A program made the position numbers and the translations under genes. Positions 1 to 5,198 of a stretch of DNA of 8,040 nucleotides are shown here, in pieces (the stretch's first letter is position 1; each line of letters begins with the position of its first letter). The stretch spans positions 1 through 8,040 of the forward strand of contig CBCYMK010000022.1 of the NCBI GenBank assembly GCA_965183875.1. Direction: 5' to 3'. Source of the stretch: UBA6772 sp965183875 (lineage in GTDB: Bacteria > Bacteroidota > Bacteroidia > Flavobacteriales > UBA7430). A model generated the notes under the pieces. It worked only from the letters and a program-made list of their open reading frames with translations, did no database searches and was not told where the DNA came from.

Positions 1-8
1 CATAACAC

Positions 9-38
9 AAATCTCTAGGGAGACCTAGAGATTTTTTT
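9..38 (+). terminator. Rho-independent terminator of an upstream gene
   Basis: An 11-bp perfect stem (AAATCTCTAGG at 9-19 pairing with CCTAGAGATTT at 24-34) encloses a GAGA loop and runs into seven T residues (32-38). The T-tract is only on the right side, so it reads as a plus-strand terminator. Its gene must lie to the left of the window. It ends only 11 bases before the start codon of the next gene. Confidence 0.8.
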
Positions 39-49
39 AGTTTTCAAAA

Positions 50-1063
50 ATGAAGAATTTCTTAATTTTAAGTCTCGCTACGCTACTTATTTCATGTGGG
101 CAGCAAGCTACTACAAGTAAAAGTGTTTCTGCTGTAGAGTCAGACTCTACTAGTTCTGTGCTTGTGCGTATAGATTCTCTGAACAGTTTAATCGCTGCGG
201 ATAGTTTGAATGCAGCTTTGTATTTTGAGAGAGCAGAGCTTTTCTTAAAAAGTAATTCCCTAAGTCCAGGTGCAAACGATTTATTAAAAGCAGTTTCCTT
301 AGACTCTACCAATGCTTTTTATTGGCAACAACTGGGAACCTTACATTATGCGATGAGGAATAGTCGTTTTGCTAAGAATTCTTGGGAGAAATGTGCATTA
401 CTAGATTCTAGAAATATTGATTGTAGATTGAGCCTAGCCGAAATATACCTTGCAGTAGGGGAGTTGAAAAAAGGTCAAACTAAAATAAATGAAGTTTTAA
501 ACTTTGATGCTAAAAATGCGGAGGCACTTTATTTATCAGGTAACTATGCCTTAATGCAAGGAGATACAACCAAAGCCATGAAGTATATTCAGGCTTCTAT
601 AAATGAGAAACAAGACTTCTTTAAAGCTTATGACTTAATGGGGGTTTTATACAGTGATAAAGGAAATGTGCTGGCGCTAGATTATTTTAATTCTGCTTTG
701 CGACTGCGTCCCGATCGTTTTGATGTTCATTATAAAGTGGCCATGTTTTATCAGAATATCAATGCGTATGAGGAGGCTATTTTAGCCTATAATAGAGCAT
801 TAGTGGTTAATCCTTCTCATAAAATGTCCCTGCACAATATAGGGGTGATAAATATAACTCTAGGAAAGCTTGAAAACGCATTAGATGCTTTTTCGAAAGC
901 TATTAGTATAGACGATATGTATTTACAGGCTTATTTTGGTAGAGCATATACCTATGAGCTCTTAGCTGATATTCTTAATGCAGAATCGGATTATAGAACA
1001 GCATTAATGTTAGATCCTGCCTATAGACCTGCTATGGACGGTCTCACTAGAATTGGACGTTAG
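50..1063 (+). CDS. TPR-repeat lipoprotein
   Basis: This is a 337-residue exported lipoprotein built almost entirely of tetratricopeptide repeats, which act as protein-protein docking scaffolds; the specific partner is unknown. The N-terminus MKNFLILSLATLLISCGQQ is a type II signal peptide with lipobox LISC, so Cys16 should be the lipidated first residue of the mature protein. A Ser/Thr-rich linker follows (about 20-50). Roughly eight 34-residue TPR units then occupy about 55-325, seen as recurring patterns such as AEALYLSGNYALMQGD (157-172), YEEAILAYNRALVVNP (240-255) and LENALDAFSKAISID (274-288). No enzyme domain is present. There is no acidic cluster after Cys16 of the type used for surface export in some Bacteroidota, so I infer a periplasm-facing anchor. 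The start is fixed by the signal peptide. No Shine-Dalgarno is visible. It appears monocistronic, with a terminator on each side. Confidence 0.9.
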   Translation: MKNFLILSLATLLISCGQQATTSKSVSAVESDSTSSVLVRIDSLNSLIAADSLNAALYFERAELFLKSNSLSPGANDLLKAVSLDSTNAFYWQQLGTLHYAMRNSRFAKNSWEKCALLDSRNIDCRLSLAEIYLAVGELKKGQTKINEVLNFDAKNAEALYLSGNYALMQGDTTKAMKYIQASINEKQDFFKAYDLMGVLYSDKGNVLALDYFNSALRLRPDRFDVHYKVAMFYQNINAYEEAILAYNRALVVNPSHKMSLHNIGVINITLGKLENALDAFSKAISIDDMYLQAYFGRAYTYELLADILNAESDYRTALMLDPAYRPAMDGLTRIGR

Positions 1064-1071
1064 TATTTAGC

Positions 1072-1110
1072 GCAAAAAAAAGGCAACCATTTTGGTTGCC
1101 TTTTTTTTGC
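1072..1110. terminator. Bidirectional terminator between convergent genes
   Basis: A perfect 18-bp inverted repeat (1072-1089 and 1093-1110) encloses a TTT loop. The inner eight pairs are GGCAACCA/TGGTTGCC, flanked by eight A residues on the left and eight T residues on the right. Read on either strand it gives a G+C-containing hairpin followed by a U-tract. It lies 8 bases after the TPR gene stop and 9 bases after the stop of the convergent minus-strand gene, so it can serve both. Confidence 0.9.
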
Positions 1111-1119
1111 TGTAATTTT

Positions 1120-1680
1120 TTAGAATGCAAATCCCATATTGAAACCATAAGTTGCTGCTCCAGAAATTATTTTTCCTGTACCTACAACTTCTGCTATATC
1201 ATCAAAAACATCTTCTCCACTAATTTCATACATCCCTACACCAGATCCATAGAAGAGGTCTATAGAAAACACTTCGTTGATTATAAACTGGTATCCTGTT
1301 TTAATACCAGCACTAGATGCGGTTATCGTTGCGGTGTAGCTTAAACCTTCAAGTGTAATGTTTTGGTGACGTAAATATGGTCCAAAATAAAATCCATCTG
1401 GCGCATTCATTTTTCTGTATTTTCTCAATCCTATAGTAGCAGAATAACCAGATAATTCCATTAGTCCATCTGTATAGATATTTGAAATTTCTGTTGCAGG
1501 AGTGTAAGAGACACCTATATCGTAACTCATTGCCCAGTTAAAGGCATGTTCAAATGAGATTGATCCTGAATAGAATGCGGGACTTAAAATATTAGTTTTG
1601 ATTACATTTTTTTGAGCTTTCACTTCAGAAGCAGTAAATGCAGTACCAATTAATAATAAAGAAAGAATAATTTTTTTCAT
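1120..1680 (-). CDS. Exported beta-barrel-like protein, DUF3575 type
   Basis: This is a 186-residue protein of unknown function, probably in the outer membrane. It begins with a type I signal peptide (MKKIILSLLLIGTAFTASEVKAQ), with likely cleavage after Ala22 of VKA. The mature part alternates polar and apolar residues in short strands with glycine and aromatic residues. It ends in the aromatic GFNMGFAF, typical of outer-membrane barrel C-termini. The segments NVIKTNILSPAF (25-36) and GFYFGPYLRHQNI (96-108) resemble the DUF3575 family as I remember it; this needs a profile search. It has no visible catalytic motif. It lies downstream of the rplT terminator in the same orientation but is separated by about 100 bases, so it probably has its own promoter in 1681-1777, although I see no good consensus there. 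No Shine-Dalgarno precedes the ATG. Confidence 0.8.
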   Translation of the reverse strand: MKKIILSLLLIGTAFTASEVKAQKNVIKTNILSPAFYSGSISFEHAFNWAMSYDIGVSYTPATEISNIYTDGLMELSGYSATIGLRKYRKMNAPDGFYFGPYLRHQNITLEGLSYTATITASSAGIKTGYQFIINEVFSIDLFYGSGVGMYEISGEDVFDDIAEVVGTGKIISGAATYGFNMGFAF

Positions 1681-1777
1681 TTGAAGGGTATTTAAGCTTT
1701 AGGTTATTTTTTTCAAGGACCTAAGATGCTACTATTTTTGATGAATTCAAAAGATTGTGTTAATAAAAGTTAAGCAC

Positions 1778-1805
1778 AAAAAAAAGGAACCCGAAGGTTC
1801 CTTTT
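1778..1805 (-). terminator. Terminator of the thrS-infC-rpmI-rplT operon
   Basis: Read on the minus strand, GGAACC and GGTTCC (1801-1796 and 1791-1786) pair around TTCG. The stem is closed C-G, giving the extra-stable C(UUCG)G tetraloop, and is followed by eight T residues (1785-1778). Flanking A/T pairs extend the stem. It begins 26 bases beyond the rplT stop codon. The reverse direction has only four T residues, so it is mainly a minus-strand terminator. Confidence 0.9.
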
Positions 1806-1830
1806 AACACATTTAGGAATGTTATGCAAT

Positions 1831-2178
1831 TTACTTTTTTACTTTATCAACTACAGCTTTAAAAGCTTCTGGGTGGTTCATTGCCAAATCGGCCAAAACC
1901 TTACGGTTAAGTTCGATATTGTTTTTGTGAACCGCTCCCATAAATTGAGAGTAAGACATACCGTACTGGCGTGAACCAGCATTAATACGTTGTATCCATA
2001 GAGCACGGAAGTTTCTTTTCTTAACCTTACGGTCTCTATAGGCGTATACTAAACCTTTTTCAACAGCGTTTTTCGCTACAGTCCAAACATTTTTTCTTCT
2101 TCCGAAATAACCTTTGGCAAGTTTAATTACTTTTTTTCTACGTGCTTTTGAAGCAACATGATTTACTGATCTAGGCAT
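1831..2178 (-). CDS. rplT: 50S ribosomal protein L20 (bL20)
   Basis: L20 binds 23S rRNA early in large-subunit assembly and is a known autoregulator of its own operon in other bacteria. The 115-residue product has the normal family length. It opens with MPRSVNHVASKARRKKVIKLA, the extended basic N-terminal tail that threads into rRNA. It contains the family signature KKRNFRALWIQRINA (53-67), then the globular C-terminal domain ending in VDKVKK. It is the last gene of the operon, 84 bases after rpmI and followed by a strong terminator. It has no Shine-Dalgarno; the start is preceded by an A-rich stretch (AAAAAAATTAACAAT), common for Bacteroidota. The spacer upstream can fold into competing hairpins that may control its translation. 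Confidence 0.98.
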   Translation of the reverse strand: MPRSVNHVASKARRKKVIKLAKGYFGRRKNVWTVAKNAVEKGLVYAYRDRKVKKRNFRALWIQRINAGSRQYGMSYSQFMGAVHKNNIELNRKVLADLAMNHPEAFKAVVDKVKK

Positions 2179-2203
2179 ATTGTTAATTTTTTTATACTCA
2201 GCG

Positions 2204-2256
2204 GTTTCTTTCGAAACTCTTTGGTGCTAGAGTACAGGGTTAATTAATAAACTCTA
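2204..2256 (-). promoter_or_regulatory. Candidate bistable RNA element before rplT
   Basis: The transcript of the rpmI-rplT spacer carries AGAGTTT twice (2255-2249 and 2220-2214), with ACTCT (2233-2229) between them. Hairpin A pairs TAGAGT (2256-2251) with ACTCTA (2233-2228). Hairpin B pairs ACTCT (2233-2229) with the second AGAGT (2220-2216). Hairpin C pairs GTTTC (2217-2213) with GAAAC (2208-2204) around a GAAA tetraloop. B excludes both A and C, while A and C can coexist. The helices are short (5-6 bp), so function is an inference; an L20 autoregulatory site is one possibility. Confidence 0.35.
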
Positions 2257-2262
2257 TTGTGT

Positions 2263-2460
2263 TTATTTTAAACACAATTGTTGTTTGATGTTTGCAACGT
2301 CGTTGGTATGTACTAAACCAGACTTCGTTAAATTACGCTTTTGTTTAGTCGATTTCTTTGTTAGAATGTGACTTTTGAAAGCGTGCTTTCTCTTGATTTT
2401 ACCAGAAGCTGTAAGCTTAAAACGCTTTTTAGCACTGGATTTTGTTTTCATCTTTGGCAT
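2263..2460 (-). CDS. rpmI: 50S ribosomal protein L35 (bL35)
   Basis: L35 is a small, very basic large-subunit protein. The 65-residue length and the N-terminus MPKMKTKSSAKKRFKLTASG are diagnostic, as is the following GKIKRKHAFKSHILTKKS (20-37). The gene sits between infC and rplT, as in most bacteria, 34 bases after the infC stop. Unlike most genes in the window it has a clear Shine-Dalgarno (AGAGGA, 6 bases before ATG). In Escherichia coli the rpmI start is the point at which L20 represses the pair. Whether the same happens here cannot be read from the sequence. Confidence 0.97.
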   Translation of the reverse strand: MPKMKTKSSAKKRFKLTASGKIKRKHAFKSHILTKKSTKQKRNLTKSGLVHTNDVANIKQQLCLK

Positions 2461-2466
2461 GATCTG

Positions 2467-2472
2467 TCCTCT
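2467..2472 (-). promoter_or_regulatory. Shine-Dalgarno of rpmI
   Basis: AGAGGA on the minus strand lies six bases before the rpmI ATG (AGAGGA-CAGATC-ATG). A match to the anti-Shine-Dalgarno is unusual in this phylum, where most genes lack one. Confidence 0.7.
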
Positions 2473-2494
2473 TTATTTCCTAAATATGAGTTCT

Positions 2495-3052
2495 TTATTT
2501 TTTCTTTTGACTGATAAACATAATCATACGTTTACCTTCCAATTTTGGCAATTGTTCCACTTTACCGTAGTCTTCCAACTCCTGTGCAAAACGAAGCAAT
2601 AGTATCTCTCCTTTGTCTTTAAACAAAATCGAACGACCTTTAAAGAATACGAAAGCTTTAAGTTTAGCACCATCTTCTAAGAATTTCTTAGCGTGCTTTA
2701 ATTTAAAGTCAAAATCGTGGTCGTCTGTGTTCGGTCCAAAACGAATTTCCTTAATCACCACTTTCGAGGCTTTAGCTTTCATTTCTTTCTGACGCATTTT
2801 TTGCTCGTATAAGAACTTGTTATAGTTCACAATACGACAAACTGGTGGTCTTGCTTTAGCAGCAATTTCTACTAAGTCTAAACCTAGTTCATCTGCTAGA
2901 GCCAAGGCTTTACGTGTTGGGTAAATACCTTCTTCTACACCTTCACCTGCTGTAAGTCTTACTTCAGGTGCTTTAATGGCTCTGTTTATATTGTGCTCAT
3001 TTTCTTTAATGACACGTCCAGGGCCTCTGCTTCTTCTTCTTCTAATTGCTAT
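2495..3052 (-). CDS. infC: Translation initiation factor IF-3, ATA start
   Basis: IF3 binds the 30S subunit, blocks premature joining of 50S and checks the start codon and initiator tRNA. The reading frame to the stop at 2495 gives 185 residues if begun at ATA (3052-3050), close to the usual family length of about 180. The N-terminal domain contains KALALADELGLDLVEI (48-63) and the signature stretch RIVNYNKFLYEQ (73-84). The C-terminal domain contains VIKEIRFGPNTDDHDFDFKL (99-118) and ends in a lysine tail (ISQKKK). No ATG exists in frame between the upstream stop codon (3067-3065) and the conserved core. A TTG at 2905 would delete 49 conserved residues. Starting at ATA gives the remembered flavobacterial N-terminus M-AIRRRRSRGPGR and places a strong Shine-Dalgarno 8 bases upstream. 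ATT at 3046 is a less well spaced alternative. Rare start codons in infC are the known basis of IF3 autoregulation in E. coli (AUU). The gap to the thrS stop is 23 bases. Confidence 0.93.
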   Translation of the reverse strand: MAIRRRRSRGPGRVIKENEHNINRAIKAPEVRLTAGEGVEEGIYPTRKALALADELGLDLVEIAAKARPPVCRIVNYNKFLYEQKMRQKEMKAKASKVVIKEIRFGPNTDDHDFDFKLKHAKKFLEDGAKLKAFVFFKGRSILFKDKGEILLLRFAQELEDYGKVEQLPKLEGKRMIMFISQKKK

Positions 3053-3066
3053 GGCTTGTTCCTCCT
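3050..3066 (-). promoter_or_regulatory. infC ribosome binding site and ATA start
   Basis: The minus strand reads AGGAGG (3066-3061), an 8-base spacer AACAAGCC, then ATA (3052-3050). This is the strongest Shine-Dalgarno in the window. It would position ribosomes on the non-canonical codon, which decides the start call for infC. Confidence 0.75.
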
Positions 3067-3075
3067 ATAGTTTAG

Positions 3076-5022
3076 TTAAACAACAAATTCGTCTATGTTT
3101 TCTGTAATCTCTTTGTTTGCCAGTGCTTTAAATTCCTCTAAGCTCATGCTTCCAAGGTCTTCACCACCATGACGTCTTACAGAAACTTTACCTTCTGCTG
3201 CTTCACGTTCTCCAACGATTAGCATAAACGGTATTTTGCGAACTTCTGCATCGCGGATTTTACGACCGGTTTTTTCACTACGCTCGTCAATCTCGGCGCG
3301 AATATCGGAAATTTTAAGCGAATTTAAAACTTCCTTGCTATATTCCATGTATTTATCGCTAATCGGTAGTATACATACTTGGTCTGGTGTTAACCATAAA
3401 GGGAAGTTTCCTCCACAATGCTCAAGTAGTACGGCCACAAATCTTTCCAAAGATCCAAAGGGAGCACGGTGAATCATTACAGGACGGTGTTTTTTGTTGT
3501 CCGAGCCAGTATATTCCAATTCAAAACGCTCTGGTAAGTTATAATCTACTTGTATAGTTCCTAGTTGCCATGTTCTACCCAAAGCATCTTTCACCATAAA
3601 GTCTAATTTAGGTCCGTAAAAAGCAGCTTCACCATATTCTACTACCGTAGCTAAGCCTTTTTTAGCCGATGAGTTGATGATAGCATTTTCTGCCAATTCC
3701 CAATTTTCATCCGTTCCAATATATTTTTCTTTATTCTCTTTATCGCGTAAAGAAACTTGTGCTGTAAATTCTTCAAAGCCTAAAGCTTTAAATACATAAA
3801 GCACTAAGTCTATAACCTTTTCAAATTCTTCTTCTACCTGATCGGGTCTCACGAAAAGGTGTGCATCGTCTTGCGTAAAGCCTCTAACACGTGTTAATCC
3901 GTGTAATTCTCCACTCTGTTCGTAGCGATAAACCGTACCAAATTCAGCATAGCGAACAGGTAGGTCCTTGTAAGAACGAGGTTTACTTTTGTATATCTCA
4001 CAGTGGTGAGGGCAGTTCATAGGTTTCAAGAAAAACTCCTCTCCTTCATTAGGTGTTTTAATTGGCTGAAAAGAATCTTCACCGTATTTTTCATAATGCC
4101 CCGAACAAACATATAATTCTTTGTTGGCTATATGAGGTGTGATAACAGGCTCATAGCCCGAAATAACTTGAGCTTTCTTTAGGAAGCTTTCTAAACGCTC
4201 TCTTAATGCAGCTCCTTTAGGAAGCCATAATGGCAGTCCTTGCCCCACTTTTTGAGAGAAAGTAAACAGCTCCATTTCCTTTCCTAGCTTACGGTGGTCT
4301 CTCTTCTTTGCTTCTTCAAGCATTTCTAAGTAGGCTGTAAGCTCTTTGTTTTTAGGGAAGGTAATTCCGTAAATACGAGTGAGTTGCTTGTTTTTCTCAT
4401 CACCTCTCCAGTAAGCTCCTGCAGTGGTAAGTAGTTTAATTGCTTTTATAAACCCTGTATGTGGTATATGTGGTCCTCTACATAAGTCTGTAAATTCTCC
4501 CTGCTTATAAAAGGTGATGTTTCCGTCTTCTAAACCTTCGAGAAGTTCTAGTTTATAAGCGTCTTCTTTTTCTTCAAAATAAGAAATTGCTTCAGCTTTA
4601 GAAATCTCAATACGCTCAAAAATATTTTTCTGACGCGCTAATTCTGTCATCTTCTTTTCTACTTTAGGAAAGTGATCAGAAGAGAAGTTGTGGTCGCCAA
4701 AATCTATATCGTAGTAAAATCCATTTTCTATAGGAGGTCCAATAGCTAGTTTTACACCTGGATAAAGTGCTTCAATTGCTTCTGCCATAAGGTGTGCAGA
4801 AGAATGCCACATAGCCATTTTTCCATCATCGTCGTTCCAGGTAAGAAGTTTTAAACGAGCATCAGTATTTATAGCACGGTTGGAATCCCAAACCTCACCA
4901 TTTATTTCTGCTGCTAAAACGTTGCGCGCTAATCCGCTACTTATCCCTTCGGCAACCTGCATAGCAGTAGTTCCTTTAGGGTATTCTTTTACCGTTCCAT
5001 CGGGTAGTGTAATGTGAATCAT
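3076..5022 (-). CDS. thrS: Threonyl-tRNA synthetase
   Basis: This class II synthetase charges tRNA-Thr with threonine and hydrolyses mischarged Ser-tRNA-Thr. The 648-residue product is full length. Domains in order are TGS (about 1-62), the editing domain (about 63-225), the class II catalytic core (about 245-540) and the anticodon-binding domain (about 545-640). The editing site HxxxH is present as H73 and H77, with C181 and H185 in LCRGPHIPH. The catalytic zinc ligands are C337 (PMNCPHH), H388 (DDAHLF) and H518 (MIHRAPFG). Motif 2 arginine is R366 (GTVYRYE) and motif 3 arginine is R527 (GSLERF). All expected catalytic residues are therefore intact. It is the first gene of the operon with infC, rpmI and rplT. 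A short AAGAG before ATG is at best a weak Shine-Dalgarno. A flavobacterial -7 box lies 35 bases upstream of the start. Confidence 0.98.
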   Translation of the reverse strand: MIHITLPDGTVKEYPKGTTAMQVAEGISSGLARNVLAAEINGEVWDSNRAINTDARLKLLTWNDDDGKMAMWHSSAHLMAEAIEALYPGVKLAIGPPIENGFYYDIDFGDHNFSSDHFPKVEKKMTELARQKNIFERIEISKAEAISYFEEKEDAYKLELLEGLEDGNITFYKQGEFTDLCRGPHIPHTGFIKAIKLLTTAGAYWRGDEKNKQLTRIYGITFPKNKELTAYLEMLEEAKKRDHRKLGKEMELFTFSQKVGQGLPLWLPKGAALRERLESFLKKAQVISGYEPVITPHIANKELYVCSGHYEKYGEDSFQPIKTPNEGEEFFLKPMNCPHHCEIYKSKPRSYKDLPVRYAEFGTVYRYEQSGELHGLTRVRGFTQDDAHLFVRPDQVEEEFEKVIDLVLYVFKALGFEEFTAQVSLRDKENKEKYIGTDENWELAENAIINSSAKKGLATVVEYGEAAFYGPKLDFMVKDALGRTWQLGTIQVDYNLPERFELEYTGSDNKKHRPVMIHRAPFGSLERFVAVLLEHCGGNFPLWLTPDQVCILPISDKYMEYSKEVLNSLKISDIRAEIDERSEKTGRKIRDAEVRKIPFMLIVGEREAAEGKVSVRRHGGEDLGSMSLEEFKALANKEITENIDEFVV

Positions 5023-5056
5023 TTGCTCTTTTCTAATCTAGATTTACGACAGTTCG

Positions 5057-5064
5057 CAAATATA
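5057..5064 (-). promoter_or_regulatory. Candidate -7 promoter box of the thrS operon
   Basis: TATATTTG on the minus strand is a perfect match to the TAnnTTTG element recognised by the primary sigma factor of Bacteroidota. It would start transcription near 5050, giving a 5' leader of roughly 28 bases. No good TTG-type -33 element is visible at the expected distance upstream, so the call rests on one box and its position. Confidence 0.5.
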
Positions 5065-5198
5065 CATATTGTTAACCATACTCTAAGGTTTCTTTTCGAT
5101 TATTCAAGAGCTCATTTACAGGCAGGTGGAATAGTTTTTGTAGCTTTCAGCTTCAAAATGTAGCAGGCTTAGTTTCTGTGACTTTAATATTTACTCTT

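Noticed and set aside
1096..1344. Plus-strand 82-codon reading frame, cysteine-rich
   Set aside because: It lies opposite the convincing DUF3575-type gene and overlaps the terminator hairpin. It shows no signal peptide or family motif, so it is an antisense shadow.
1681..1777. Promoter for the DUF3575-type gene
   Set aside because: A promoter is expected after the rplT terminator, but no minus-strand TAnnTTTG match with a spaced -33 element was found.
2495..2905. A 136-residue infC reading from TTG at 2905
   Set aside because: It removes most of the IF3 N-terminal domain. The same frame continues upstream with conserved IF3 sequence to ATA 3052, which has an excellent Shine-Dalgarno.
5065..5198. 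Promoter for the C25 peptidase gene
   Set aside because: TAGTTTTTG (5132-5140) has one base too many for TAnnTTTG, and TAGCTTTC (5141-5148) lacks the final G. Neither has a -33 element, so no call was made.
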